From assembly GCF_001457775.1 (NCBI RefSeq), contig NZ_CYSG01000007.1, forward strand, positions 62,001 through 126,000: a stretch of DNA of 64,000 bases. The letters run 5' to 3'. Numbering within the stretch: the first letter of the stretch is position 1; each line of letters opens with the position of its first letter. The DNA comes from Phaeobacter sp. CECT 5382 (GTDB taxonomy: Bacteria; Pseudomonadota; Alphaproteobacteria; Rhodobacterales; Rhodobacteraceae). Below, piece by piece: positions 51,831 to 61,631 of the stretch. The notes beneath the pieces are model-generated. The model saw only the letters and a list, made by a program, of their open reading frames with translations. It searched no databases and was not told where the DNA came from. The position numbers and the translations under genes are program-made.

Positions 51831-51892
51831 GATCGCGCCCGGCCAAGCCTGGGCGCAGTCGCGCCCGCCATGAAGGCGGGTCGGGCGCGATC
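51831..51892. repeat. Nested inverted repeats between cobW and cobN
   Basis: Outer arms GATCGCGCCCG (51831-51841) and CGGGCGCGATC (51882-51892) are perfect complements. Inside, CCCGCC (51864-51869) and GGCGGG (51875-51880) form a second hairpin. The 160-base gap is the largest within the operon and could stabilise segment ends or attenuate downstream expression. Confidence 0.6.
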
Positions 51893-51945
51893 CAGAGCTT
51901 TTGCGATGGAATCGAACTCTCTTTTACTCCGCGAGGCAAAGCCTG

Positions 51946-54900
51946 ATGCATGTCGTCTTTCGCGAAAACCATGGGCTGGATGAAACCGATACCCCGCAGG
52001 ATTTGGGGCAAACGCCTGCAGATCTTGTGGCGCTGTCGTTTTCCGACAGCGATCTCGGCGCTTTTGCGGCGGGTTGGCATCGTGCCGACGGCAAGCTGCC
52101 CTCGCTGCGGCTGGCCAATCTGGTTGCCCTCAAACATCCCCTGTCCGTAGACACCTACGCCGAACAAACGCTGGACGGCGTCAAAGGCATTCTGGTGCGC
52201 CTTATCGGTGGCGAAAGCTACTGGTCCTACGGACTGGCGACACTGCAGGATCTGGTGCGCCGCCGCGGCATTGCCCTAGCCATCCTGCCCGCAGATGGCC
52301 GCGAAGACCCGCGCCTGGATGAGCTTTCGACCCTGCCGGTTTCCACGCTGCGACGCCTGCAAGCCTTATGCGATGCTGGCGGTGCCGTTGCCGCGCAGGC
52401 CGCGCTGGCGCAGCTGGCGCTGGCGGCCGGGCTCTATGCCGGTCCGGTACTCGGACTGAAAACCACGCCAACCCACGGATTCTATGACCCCGAAAAGGGT
52501 GTGATCGCAGCCCTGCCGCAGGATGACGCCCCCTTGGTACTGGTGAGCTTTTACCGCTCCTACCTGACGGCGGCCGATACCGCGCCGGTGGATGCCCTGA
52601 TCGCTGAGCTGCGCGGGCGTGGCTATGCCGCCTATGGTGTCTTCGCCGCCAGCCTCAAAGCGCCTGATACGGCCAGATGGCTGCGGGAACACCTACCAGC
52701 GCTGGCACCGGCCTCGATAATCAATGCCACCGCTTTTTCCGCGCAGGGCACCGACGGCAGTGCCTCGCCGCTAAACACCACCGGCTGTCCAGTGTTTCAG
52801 GTCGCCCTGTCGACCGCGCGCAAAAAGGACTGGGCCGAGGCCGCTCGCGGATTGTCGCCCGCCGATCTGGCCATGCATGTGGTCCTGCCAGAGGTCGACG
52901 GCCGCATTCTGGCAGGCGTGGTCAGCTTCAAATCGCCGGGCAAGAAGGACCCGGATCTACAGTATTCCCGCTTTGCACATCGCGCCCAACCAGATCGCAT
53001 CAAGGCGGTTATCGATCGGGTCGAAGGCTGGCTGCAGCTGGCCACTTTGAAAACCACCGAGAAGCGCCTGGCACTGGTTCTGTCGACCTATCCCGGCAAG
53101 GGCTACAATCTCGCCCATGCCGTGGGATTGGATGCGCTGGCGTCATGCACGGAAATCCTGCGCGAACTCAGCGCTCAGGGCTATGCTGTCACGCCGCAAG
53201 ACGATATTGGCCCCCGCCTGATGAGCGAAAGTATCAGCCTGCCCCTGGCAGATTACCGTATCGCCCTGACGGCCCTACCGTCCGCGCTGCGTGATCCGCT
53301 TGATGCGGCATGGGGTGCGCCAGAGGAAGACCCCGATTGCCAGAATGGCGCCTTTCGTTTCAAGGCCATCCGTGCTGGCAAGGCCTTGATCGCGCTACAA
53401 CCCGAACGCGGAGAGGTGAAGACCCGCGTTGATGACTACCACGATCTGGAGCGCACGCCGCGCCATGCCTATGTCGCCTTCTACCTGTGGCTGCGTCAGG
53501 AGATCGACGCCCTCGTCCATATCGGGGCCCACGGTACATTGGAGTGGCTGCCCGGTAAGGCCGTTGCCCTGTCACAGGACTGCTGGCCCGAGGCGCTGAC
53601 CGGATCGCTGCCAGTGGTTTACCCCTTTATTGTCAATGACCCCGGCGAGGCCGCACAGGCAAAACGGCGCATCGGGGCTGTCACTCTGGGTCACTTGCCA
53701 CCGCCGCTGGCTCTGACAACCCTGCCCGAGGGCATGGGTCGGCTGGAAAGCCTGCTGGACGAGTATTCCACCGCTGACGGGCTGGATCCGGCACGCCGGG
53801 ATCGCCTGATCGACGATATCCGCGCCGAGGCTCAAGGCACCGGAGTTGAGGCCGATCTGGGTCTCACGCCCGACAGCTCCGCTGCAGAAGCCATCACCCG
53901 CATCGATGCTTTTGTCTGTGACATCAAAGAAAGCCAATATGGCGAGGGCTTGCATATTTTTGGCACTGGCGAAAGTGGCGAGAGCGAGCGCGCCGGGCTT
54001 GTTGCAGCACTGAGCGGACAGTTGGTGCCGCCGGGTCCGTCCGGCTCTCCCTTTCGCGGGCGCCGTGATGTTTTACCCACCGGGCGCAACCTCTTTACCA
54101 CCGACCCACGCGCGGTGCCCTCACGGGCGGCGCAGGCGCAGGGGGTCAAGCTGGCGGAAGAGTTGCTGCGCCGCCACCTGCAGGACCATGGCGACTGGCC
54201 GCAGGGTCTGGTGATAGATCTCTGGGGCTCAGCCACTATGCGCACGGCCGGTGAAGAATTTGCCATGGCGCTGCATCTGGCTGGGCTGGCTCCCAAATGG
54301 GATGAAAACTCGGAACGCGTCTCAGGCTTTGAAGTGCTGCCTCTTTCGATGCTGGGGCGCCCCCGTATCGATATCACTCTGCGTGTCTCCGGCCTGTTTC
54401 GCGATGTCTTTCCCGGCCTTGCCCAGATGTTCGATGCCGCCGCCGCAGCACTTGGTGCCCGCGAAGAGGCCCTTTCTGACAACCCCTATCTGGCCCAGGC
54501 CCCGCGTGTCTTTGGTCCCAAACCCGGTCAATACGGGTTATCTATGGGGGCTCATATCGAAGACTACAGTGACGAGGCTCGCGCAGCGGCTGGCGAAGCC
54601 TGGCTGGTCGCCTCCTCGCATGCCATCGATGCCAAGGGTGAAATATCCGAAGCCCGTGAGGCACTTGAGGATCGACTGAAGACCGCAGACAGTTTTGTGC
54701 ATCTACAGGATCTGCCGGAAACAGATGTTCTTGTCGCCTCAGACTATGCCGCTCATGAGGCAGGATTTGCCGCTGCGATGGCCCGTCTCGGAGAAGCAAC
54801 CCCCACGCTCTACCATCTGGATGCCACCCAACCGGATCGCCCAAAGGCGCGCTCACTGGGCGAAGAAATCGCCCGTGTCACCCGCGCCCGGGCGATCAAT

Positions 54901-55191
54901 CCCGACTGGGCCACAACGATGATGAACCATGGCTTTCGCGGCGGTGCAGAAATCGCCGCGACGCTCGATCACATGGCGGCCTTTGCCCATCTGGCGCAAG
55001 TGGTGCCTGCGCATCTGTTTGATCTCTACTTTGAGGCCACATTGGGTCGCGAAGACCTCGTCGCCTTCCTTGAGGCAGAAAACCCCGCAGCCCTGCAGGC
55101 GATGCGCGACAGATTCCGCACTTTGGCCGAGGCTGGTCTTTGGGCGACGCGGCGCAATTCGATCATCGCCACGCTTGAGGGGGCCGCATGA
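51946..55191 (+). CDS. cobN: Cobaltochelatase subunit CobN
   Basis: A 1081-residue large subunit of the aerobic ATP-dependent cobaltochelatase, which inserts cobalt into hydrogenobyrinic acid a,c-diamide with CobS and CobT. Family markers include FYRSYL in the first third, HIGAHGTLEWLPGKAVALS and GRNLFTTDPRAVPS. CobS and CobT are not in the window. ATG 51946 follows GAGG nine bases upstream. It is slightly shorter than many CobN proteins but complete in the conserved part. Confidence 0.95.
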   Translation: MHVVFRENHGLDETDTPQDLGQTPADLVALSFSDSDLGAFAAGWHRADGKLPSLRLANLVALKHPLSVDTYAEQTLDGVKGILVRLIGGESYWSYGLATLQDLVRRRGIALAILPADGREDPRLDELSTLPVSTLRRLQALCDAGGAVAAQAALAQLALAAGLYAGPVLGLKTTPTHGFYDPEKGVIAALPQDDAPLVLVSFYRSYLTAADTAPVDALIAELRGRGYAAYGVFAASLKAPDTARWLREHLPALAPASIINATAFSAQGTDGSASPLNTTGCPVFQVALSTARKKDWAEAARGLSPADLAMHVVLPEVDGRILAGVVSFKSPGKKDPDLQYSRFAHRAQPDRIKAVIDRVEGWLQLATLKTTEKRLALVLSTYPGKGYNLAHAVGLDALASCTEILRELSAQGYAVTPQDDIGPRLMSESISLPLADYRIALTALPSALRDPLDAAWGAPEEDPDCQNGAFRFKAIRAGKALIALQPERGEVKTRVDDYHDLERTPRHAYVAFYLWLRQEIDALVHIGAHGTLEWLPGKAVALSQDCWPEALTGSLPVVYPFIVNDPGEAAQAKRRIGAVTLGHLPPPLALTTLPEGMGRLESLLDEYSTADGLDPARRDRLIDDIRAEAQGTGVEADLGLTPDSSAAEAITRIDAFVCDIKESQYGEGLHIFGTGESGESERAGLVAALSGQLVPPGPSGSPFRGRRDVLPTGRNLFTTDPRAVPSRAAQAQGVKLAEELLRRHLQDHGDWPQGLVIDLWGSATMRTAGEEFAMALHLAGLAPKWDENSERVSGFEVLPLSMLGRPRIDITLRVSGLFRDVFPGLAQMFDAAAAALGAREEALSDNPYLAQAPRVFGPKPGQYGLSMGAHIEDYSDEARAAAGEAWLVASSHAIDAKGEISEAREALEDRLKTADSFVHLQDLPETDVLVASDYAAHEAGFAAAMARLGEATPTLYHLDATQPDRPKARSLGEEIARVTRARAINPDWATTMMNHGFRGGAEIAATLDHMAAFAHLAQVVPAHLFDLYFEATLGREDLVAFLEAENPAALQAMRDRFRTLAEAGLWATRRNSIIATLEGAA

Positions 55192-56390
55192 GCTGCCCGC
55201 CCCTCAAAAAAGCACTACAGGACAAAGCCTCTCCGGACGGCGTACCAAAGGTCTACGGCTGGTGCCCGGGGGCACTGCGCCCGATGATGTCCGGCGACGG
55301 ATTGGTGGTACGCATTCGTGCCCCTCTGGGGCGGCTTAGCCAGGAACATGCACGCGGCCTTGCACAGCTCTCGCAGCACTTTGGCAATGGGTTGATAGAC
55401 CTTTCGGCCCGTGCCAATCTGCAAATGCGCGGCGTAGCGCCAGACCAACATGCGACTCTCATTCAAGGGCTCCGCGGCCTTGATCTGGTGGATCAGGACG
55501 CCGCAGTTGAAGCCCGGCGCAACCTGCTCCTGACCCCATTCTGGAAAGTTGGAGACGACAGCCACCGGATCGCCTGCGATCTGGCGCAGGCCCTTTCCCA
55601 AGCGCAAGATCTAGACCTGCCGGGGAAGTTTGGCTTTGCGATTGATTGCGGCAACCGGCCTGTCCTTGCAAATGCGGCAGCAGATATACGGCTTGAGCGA
55701 CAGGGAAAACAAATCCTGTTGGTTGCCGACGGCGCCGACAAAGGCCTGCCTGTCAGCCCGGAAGACGCAGCCGAAGCAGCTATTGCGCTTGCTCGCTGGT
55801 TTCTTGCCCAGGGCGGCGCGCCTGAGGGGCGTGGCAGAATGCAAACGCTCATTGCACGCCGCGGGCCTCCGGCACCGCATTCCTCGCCGCGGGCGACCAG
55901 CGCGCCCCAGCCGCCTTTGGGCTTCAGTGCCACTGGTCGCCTCGTTGCACTGGAATTTGGACAGATCCGAGCCGAGGCGCTTGCAGCGCTGGCTGAAGCC
56001 GGAGCGCTGCGCCTTACACCCTGGCGCATGCTGTTGGTTGAGAACGCACAAAACCTTGCCCCACTGCCCGGTCTGATCCTGGATGCAACCGATCCCCGCC
56101 TGCAGGTGAGTGCGTGCACCGGGGCGCCCGGCTGCCTGCAGGCGCTGTCGGCCACCCGCGATCTGGCCCGCGATCTGGCTCCGCATCTGCCCAATGGCGC
56201 GCATCTGCACCTGTCGGGCTGCGCCAAGGGCTGCGCCCATTCCGACAGTGCCGATCTGGTCTTGACTGCCACCGGCCCCGATACTTTCAACCTGATCCAC
56301 CATGGCAAGGCCGGGGATCAGCCGCTAAAAGAAACCCTGAGTGCGGACACATTGCGTGCCACACCCGCAATTCTGACAGAGGGCAGCTGA
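55188..56390 (+). CDS. cobG: Precorrin-3B synthase
   Basis: A 400-residue iron-sulfur monooxygenase related to nitrite/sulfite reductases, converting precorrin-3A to precorrin-3B with O2; its presence marks the aerobic pathway. The C-terminal Fe-S ligands are visible as C-x5-C in CTGAPGC and C-x3-C in CAKGC. The start overlaps the cobN stop (ATGA). Confidence 0.92.
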   Translation: MSCPPLKKALQDKASPDGVPKVYGWCPGALRPMMSGDGLVVRIRAPLGRLSQEHARGLAQLSQHFGNGLIDLSARANLQMRGVAPDQHATLIQGLRGLDLVDQDAAVEARRNLLLTPFWKVGDDSHRIACDLAQALSQAQDLDLPGKFGFAIDCGNRPVLANAAADIRLERQGKQILLVADGADKGLPVSPEDAAEAAIALARWFLAQGGAPEGRGRMQTLIARRGPPAPHSSPRATSAPQPPLGFSATGRLVALEFGQIRAEALAALAEAGALRLTPWRMLLVENAQNLAPLPGLILDATDPRLQVSACTGAPGCLQALSATRDLARDLAPHLPNGAHLHLSGCAKGCAHSDSADLVLTATGPDTFNLIHHGKAGDQPLKETLSADTLRATPAILTEGS

Positions 56391-56391
56391 C

Positions 56392-57021
56392 ATGCTCCAT
56401 ACCTATGAAACCAACGGCGCCGCCATCTATGCCGAAAGCTTTGCCACCATCCGCGCCGAGGCCAATCTGGCCCGGTTCAACAAGGATGAGGAAAGCGTTG
56501 TTGTGCGCATGATCCACGCCGCCGGCATGGTCGGCCTAGAAGAGCACGTGCGCTTTTCCCCCGGCATGGCCGAGACCGCCCGCGCCGCGCTCTCAAAGGG
56601 CGCGCCAATCCTCTGTGATGCCTATATGGTTTCAGAAGGCATCACCCGCCCGCGCCTTGCGGCAGATAACGAAGTCATCTGCACGCTACGTGACCCCAAG
56701 GTGCCCGATATGGCCAAAGAGATGGGAAACACCCGCTCTGCCGCCGCGCTGGAGCTGTGGCGCCCCAAGCTGGAGGGCGCAGTTGTTGCCATCGGCAATG
56801 CCCCCACCGCCTTGTTCCATTTGCTAAACATGCTGAAAGATCCCAACTGTCCGCGCCCCGCAGCCATCATCGGCTGCCCGGTCGGCTTTGTTGGTGCGAT
56901 GGAATCCAAAGAGGCCCTGATGGAGGATCTCCCCGTGCCCTCGATGATCGTCAAAGGCCGCCTGGGTGGCTCTGCCATAACCGTCGCCGCTGTCAACGCG
57001 CTTGCCAGCTGGAAAGAGTGA
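56392..57021 (+). CDS. cobH: Precorrin-8X methylmutase
   Basis: A 209-residue enzyme moving the C11 methyl to C12 to give hydrogenobyrinic acid. Family motifs are the catalytic-His context RMIHAAGMVG (about residues 38-47), IGNAPTALFHLL and PVGFVGAMESKEAL. It begins one base after the cobG stop. Confidence 0.95.
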   Translation: MLHTYETNGAAIYAESFATIRAEANLARFNKDEESVVVRMIHAAGMVGLEEHVRFSPGMAETARAALSKGAPILCDAYMVSEGITRPRLAADNEVICTLRDPKVPDMAKEMGNTRSAAALELWRPKLEGAVVAIGNAPTALFHLLNMLKDPNCPRPAAIIGCPVGFVGAMESKEALMEDLPVPSMIVKGRLGGSAITVAAVNALASWKE

Positions 57022-57023
57022 TC

Positions 57024-57764
57024 ATGAGTTCCGCAACAGGCTCCACAACAGGCAAAGTCATCTGCGCGGGCCTCGGCCCCGGTGATCCGGAACTGATGAG
57101 CGTCAAATCCTGGCGCGCCATTCAGGGCGCCGGCCATGTGGCCTATTTCCGTAAGGAAGGCCGCAAAGGACAGGCGCGCACGCTGGTAGACGGGTTACTG
57201 CCCGAGGGCGTCACCGAACATGCGATGGAGTATCCGGTCACCACTGAGATCCATTTCTCCGACCCCGAATACAACCGCATCCTGAGCGAATTCTATGACC
57301 GCTGGGCCGATACCCTGGCCGAGATCGCCCAAACTGAAAACGTCGTGGTCCTCTGCGAAGGCGATCCTTTCCTGTATGGCTCGTACATGCATCTCTATAC
57401 ACGTCTGCAGGGGCGTGCCGCGCAGGAAATCATTCCCGGCATCACCGGCATGTCCGGCTGCTGGACGGCCTCGGGGCAACCTATCACCTGGGGTGATGAC
57501 GTGGTGACCGTGGCCATGGCCACCCTCAGCGAGGACGAACTGGTCCAACGCGCCACCGAAACGGATGCGCTTGTGGTAATGAAGATCGGCCGCAACCTGC
57601 CAAAGCTGCGCCGCGCGCTGGAGCGCGCCGGAAAACTGCAGGACGCCTGGCTGGTGGAACGCGGCACCATGCCCAGCCAGACCGTGCAAAAACTCACCGA
57701 GCTGACAGGCGACGTGCCCTATTTCTCGATCGTGCTGGTGCACGGACAGGGGCGCAGACCATGA
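57024..57764 (+). CDS. cobI: Precorrin-2 C20-methyltransferase
   Basis: A 246-residue SAM-dependent tetrapyrrole methylase. The N-terminal GLGPGDPELMSVK loop, the CEGDPFLYGSYMHLY motif and IIPGITGMSG are typical of CobI/CbiL. It methylates C20 of precorrin-2. ATG 57024 is two bases after cobH; the open frame further upstream overlaps cobH and is discarded. The stop overlaps cobJ (ATGA). Confidence 0.95.
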   Translation: MSSATGSTTGKVICAGLGPGDPELMSVKSWRAIQGAGHVAYFRKEGRKGQARTLVDGLLPEGVTEHAMEYPVTTEIHFSDPEYNRILSEFYDRWADTLAEIAQTENVVVLCEGDPFLYGSYMHLYTRLQGRAAQEIIPGITGMSGCWTASGQPITWGDDVVTVAMATLSEDELVQRATETDALVVMKIGRNLPKLRRALERAGKLQDAWLVERGTMPSQTVQKLTELTGDVPYFSIVLVHGQGRRP

Positions 57765-58522
57765 CACAAGACGCTGCAAACGGCTGGGTCAAGATCGCAG
57801 GCCTCGGCCCCGGAAATGAAGCCATGGTGACGGCTCAGGTTCAGGAGGTACTCGCCGAGGCCACAGATGTGGTCGGCTATATCCCTTATGTGAAACGCAT
57901 CCCCGAACGCCCGGGCCTGACGCTGCATGCCACCGACAACCGCGTCGAGGTGGAGCGCGCTACCCATGCGCTGGAAATGGCCGCCGCAGGCAAGCGCGTT
58001 GTGGTCGTCTCCTCGGGCGATCCCGGCGTCTTTGCCATGGCATCGGCTGTGTTCGAGGCACTGGAGGTAGCAAACAAACCGGACTGGCTGAATCTGGACA
58101 TTCAGGTATTGCCCGGCATTACCGCCATGCTGGCCGCCTCGGCCCGGATTGGCGCGCCCATGGGGCATGATTTTGCCGCCATCAACCTCAGCGACAATCT
58201 GAAACCCTGGTCACTGATCGAAAAACGCCTGCGGCTGGCCGGGGAAGCCGGTTTTGCCATGGGGTTCTATAACCCGCGCTCCAAATCACGGCCGCACCAG
58301 TTTGCCCGCGCGCTGGAAATCCTGCGCGAAGCCTGCGGTGGTGAGACACTGATTTCCTTTGCCCGCGATGTCTCCAAACCGACCGAAGAGATCATCACTG
58401 TCACCCTCAACGAGGCGCGGCCAGAAATGGCGGATATGCGCACCGTGGTCATCGTCGGCAACAAGGACACCCGTCGCATTGGCGCCCATGTTTACACGCC
58501 GCGCTACGCGTCAGACGCATGA
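57761..58522 (+). CDS. cobJ: Precorrin-3B C17-methyltransferase
   Basis: A 253-residue SAM-dependent methylase performing ring contraction and C17 methylation. Markers are GLGPGNEAMVTAQV at the start, VVSSGDPGVFAMASAV, LPGITAMLAASARIGAPMGHDFAAI and GFYNPRSKSRP. Its last 19 bases overlap the 3' end of cobK on the opposite strand. Confidence 0.95.
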   Translation: MTQDAANGWVKIAGLGPGNEAMVTAQVQEVLAEATDVVGYIPYVKRIPERPGLTLHATDNRVEVERATHALEMAAAGKRVVVVSSGDPGVFAMASAVFEALEVANKPDWLNLDIQVLPGITAMLAASARIGAPMGHDFAAINLSDNLKPWSLIEKRLRLAGEAGFAMGFYNPRSKSRPHQFARALEILREACGGETLISFARDVSKPTEEIITVTLNEARPEMADMRTVVIVGNKDTRRIGAHVYTPRYASDA

Positions 58523-59247
58523 AACAGCCAGGCCATAACCTCTGCCAGATCGCCCAGCACCTGCCGGGTCGGCAGCTCGGGTCTGTTGATCATCACGATC
58601 GGCAGGTCCAGCTTGCGTGCGGCGGTGAGTTTGGCCATGGCCCCCGTGCCGCCTGCGTTCTTGGCCACAATATGGGTGATGCGATGGTGCCGCAGCAACT
58701 CCAGATCGCCCGCCAGATCAAAGGGGCCACGCGCCAGTTCCACCGCGCAGTCGGGCAGCGGCAGCTCCGTCTCCGGTGCATCGACCAGTCGCAGCAGATA
58801 GTGATGCTGCGGCTTGACGGCAAAGACATTCAGGTTCTGTTTACCGATGGCCAGAAACACCCGCATGGGCGTCTCGGGCAGTGCCGCAACGGCCGACGCC
58901 ATGTCGGCGACATGGATCCAGCGGTCTCCTTCTGCAGCCTGCCAGGCTGGGCGTTCAAACGCACAAAGCGGCACGCCTGTCGCGTCACAGGCAGCAATGA
59001 CATTCCGGCTCATCTGCGCGGCAAAGGGATGGGTGGCATCGACGACATGGGTTATGGCTTCGGCGCGCAGGTAGTCGACAAACCCTGCGACCCCGCCAAA
59101 GCCGCCCACGCGAGTGGGCAGAGGTTGCGCCACTGGGCTATGGGTGCGCCCCGCATAGGAAAACACCGCATCCGCACCGGCCTCTGCCAGCGCTCTGGCC
59201 AGTCTCGTGGCCTCGGTTGTGCCGCCCAAAAGAAGGGTGCGTGTCAT
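58504..59247 (-). CDS. cobK: Precorrin-6A reductase, inverted within the operon
   Basis: A 247-residue NADPH-dependent reductase giving precorrin-6B. The N-terminus LLLGGTTEATRLARAL is the cofactor loop; DATHPFAAQMSRN and AKNAGGTGAMAKLTAARKL are family motifs. It is the only cob gene of this operon on the minus strand. Its ATG overlaps the cobL ATG in the tetramer CATG (59245-59248), its 3' end overlaps cobJ by 19 bases, and AGGA lies about nine bases upstream of its start inside cobL. It must use a promoter within cobL. Confidence 0.94.
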   Translation of the reverse strand: MTRTLLLGGTTEATRLARALAEAGADAVFSYAGRTHSPVAQPLPTRVGGFGGVAGFVDYLRAEAITHVVDATHPFAAQMSRNVIAACDATGVPLCAFERPAWQAAEGDRWIHVADMASAVAALPETPMRVFLAIGKQNLNVFAVKPQHHYLLRLVDAPETELPLPDCAVELARGPFDLAGDLELLRHHRITHIVAKNAGGTGAMAKLTAARKLDLPIVMINRPELPTRQVLGDLAEVMAWLFHASDA

Positions 59248-60457
59248 GTCTGATCCTGCTCCGAAACCTGCAAAGGAGCCCTGGCTCACGGTGATTGGTC
59301 TGGGCGAAGATGGACTGGCAGGCCTCTCGGAGGCAAGCCGCAAAACGCTGGCAGCGGCCAAAACCATTTTTGGCGGACCGCGCCATCTGGAATTGGTCGG
59401 CGCAGGTGATCGGGGCCAAGCTTGGCCCGTGCCGTTTTCCACCGCACCTGTATTGGCCTTGCGGGGACAGCCCGTGGTGGTTCTGGCCTCGGGGGATCCA
59501 TTCTGGCACGGCGCTGGCGGGTCCCTGGCACGCGATCTTGCCGCTGATGAATGGACCTCACACCCGGCGCCATCGGTGTTTTCGTTGGCGGCCAATCGCC
59601 TGCACTGGAAAATTGAGCAGAGCCTCTGCCTGGGCCTACACGCTGCGCCCTTTGAACAGCTGGTGCCGCTGCTTGCGCCGGGGCGTCAGATCCTCTGCAC
59701 CCTGCGTGACGGGGCCGCCGCCGCTGAGCTTGCCGCATGGCTGACCACACAGGGGTTTGGAGCCTCAGAGCTATCTGTACTGGAACGGCTTGGTGGCGCG
59801 CAGGAATGCATTCGCAAAACCACGGCAGACGGATTTGACCTGACGGATGTTCAAGCACCAGTTGCCATGGGTATCCTCCCGGCGGGCCGCAAGGGCTTGC
59901 CTCAAGCTTCCGGGCTTGCAGACGCGCAGTTCGCCAGCGACGGGCAGATCACCAAACGCCCCATTCGCGCCCTTACCCTTTCAGCTCTGGCACCGCGGGC
60001 GGATGAATTGCTGTGGGATATCGGCGGTGGCTCGGGCTCTATCTCAGTCGAATGGTGTCTTGCAGCGCCCGGCGCCCGCGCCATCACGTTTGAGCCACGT
60101 GCAGCCCGGCTGGAAAACATTCGCACCAATGCCACCTGTTTTGGTCTGTCCCGCCACATGGCCGCGGTCCATGGCAAAGCCCCCGAGGTGTTAACTGGCT
60201 ATGAGCTGCCCGATTGCGTCTTTATCGGTGGCGGCGGATCACAAGCCCTGCTGGACCATCTGTGGATGATCTTGCCGGAAGGCACGCGTATTGTGGCCAA
60301 TGGTGTGACGCTCGAGACCGAAACCCTGCTGATGCAGGCCCATGCCCAACACGGCGGGCACCTGCTAAAGGCGGAAATAGCCGAGGCCGGGCCTTTGGGG
60401 TCGATGCGCGACTGGCAGCGCGCCCGTCCTGTTATCCAGTGGAGCGTCACCCGATGA
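59246..60457 (+). CDS. cobL: Precorrin-6B C5,15-methyltransferase/decarboxylase
   Basis: A 403-residue bifunctional enzyme. The N-terminal CbiE-type methylase (VIGLGEDGLAGL, then ASGDPFWHGAG) is followed by a C-terminal CbiT-type methylase/decarboxylase with the SAM loop DIGGGSGSISVEW (about residues 256-268). It methylates C5 and C15 and decarboxylates the ring A-C acetate. AAGGG lies 9-10 bases before the ATG, inside cobK. The stop overlaps cobE (ATGA). Confidence 0.95.
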   Translation: MSDPAPKPAKEPWLTVIGLGEDGLAGLSEASRKTLAAAKTIFGGPRHLELVGAGDRGQAWPVPFSTAPVLALRGQPVVVLASGDPFWHGAGGSLARDLAADEWTSHPAPSVFSLAANRLHWKIEQSLCLGLHAAPFEQLVPLLAPGRQILCTLRDGAAAAELAAWLTTQGFGASELSVLERLGGAQECIRKTTADGFDLTDVQAPVAMGILPAGRKGLPQASGLADAQFASDGQITKRPIRALTLSALAPRADELLWDIGGGSGSISVEWCLAAPGARAITFEPRAARLENIRTNATCFGLSRHMAAVHGKAPEVLTGYELPDCVFIGGGGSQALLDHLWMILPEGTRIVANGVTLETETLLMQAHAQHGGHLLKAEIAEAGPLGSMRDWQRARPVIQWSVTR

Positions 60458-60840
60458 AGGTTGCAGGCATTGGATTTCGCGCCACCGCGACCCTGGCTGA
60501 TCTGCGCGCGGCATTGGCCCTTGTCGGCACCCAGCCCGATGCGCTGGCCTCTGTCACTGACAGGGCAGACATGCCCGCGCTGAAACAGCTGGCCAAGGAG
60601 ATGCAGCTGCCCCTCTTGGCTCTTGCTGAAACCGATATCGCCGGCGAACAGACCCTGACCTGTTCGCCCCGCATCAAGGCGCGGTTTGCCACCGGATCGC
60701 TGGCCGAAGCCTGCGCCCTGGTGGCGGCCCGCAAAGGAACACCGGGCATGGCGCCCGCGAGATCGCGCCTGATCGCCCCAAGAAGTGTCACCGCGGATGG
60801 GCTTGCCACCGCGGCTATTGCAGAAAGACTTGAGCCATGA
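60454..60840 (+). CDS. cobE: Cobalamin biosynthesis protein CobE (CbiG C-terminal domain)
   Basis: A 128-residue protein matching the CobE/CbiG C-terminal domain: [20 protein letters not shown] at the start, [16 protein letters not shown] in the middle and [16 protein letters not shown] at the end. CobE is required for aerobic cobalamin synthesis but its precise role is unsettled. Overlaps with cobL and cobM (four bases each) indicate coupling. Confidence 0.9.
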   Translation: MKVAGIGFRATATLADLRAALALVGTQPDALASVTDRADMPALKQLAKEMQLPLLALAETDIAGEQTLTCSPRIKARFATGSLAEACALVAARKGTPGMAPARSRLIAPRSVTADGLATAAIAERLEP

Positions 60841-61631
60841 CCGTTCACTTCATTGGCGCCGGCCCCGGTGCTGCCGATCTTATCACCCTACGCGGACGCG
60901 ACCTGATCGCCGCCTGCCCGGTCTGCCTTTATGCTGGCTCTCTGGTGCCAGAGGCCCTGCTGCAGCACTGCCCCGAAGGCGCAAAAATCGTCAACACTGC
61001 TTCGCTGTCCCTGGATGAGATCATGGCAGAGATCAAAACAGCCCATGATGCGGGGCATGACATTGCCCGGCTGCACTCCGGTGATCTGTCGGTCTGGTCA
61101 GCACTTGGCGAGCAACTGCGCCGCCTGCGCACGCTGGACATCCCCTATGATATCACCCCCGGTGTGCCCGCCTTTGCCGCTGCCGCGGCCACCCTTGGCG
61201 CTGAGCTGACGCTGCCCGGTGTGGCACAATCGCTGGTGCTGACGCGCACCTCCGGCAAGGCGTCGGCCATGCCCGACGGTGAAACACTGGAGAACTTTGC
61301 CCGCACAGGGGCGACACTCGCCATCCACCTCTCGGTGCATGTGCTTGAGGACGTGATTGCGCGCCTGACACCGAGCTATGGCGTGGACTGCCCAGTAGCT
61401 GTGGTCTGGCGCGCCACCTGGCCGGATCAAAAGGTGGTCAAAGCCACCCTTGGCACCCTGGAAGAGGCCACCGATGGCCTGCGCGGTCGCACGGCGCTAA
61501 TCTTGGTAGGTCATGCCCTTGGTAATGAAGACTTTGACGAAAGCTGCCTTTATGCGCAGGATTATGACCGCCGCTACCGACCACAAAGCGCCGATAGCCA
61601 ATGGGCAGACTGGAGCGAAGGCGATGACTGA
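60837..61631 (+). CDS. cobM: Precorrin-4 C11-methyltransferase
   Basis: A 264-residue SAM-dependent methylase. Family motifs are [46 protein letters not shown] and [15 protein letters not shown]. It methylates C11 of precorrin-4. It overlaps cobE by four bases and cobB by eight bases. Confidence 0.95.
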   Translation: MTVHFIGAGPGAADLITLRGRDLIAACPVCLYAGSLVPEALLQHCPEGAKIVNTASLSLDEIMAEIKTAHDAGHDIARLHSGDLSVWSALGEQLRRLRTLDIPYDITPGVPAFAAAAATLGAELTLPGVAQSLVLTRTSGKASAMPDGETLENFARTGATLAIHLSVHVLEDVIARLTPSYGVDCPVAVVWRATWPDQKVVKATLGTLEEATDGLRGRTALILVGHALGNEDFDESCLYAQDYDRRYRPQSADSQWADWSEGDD

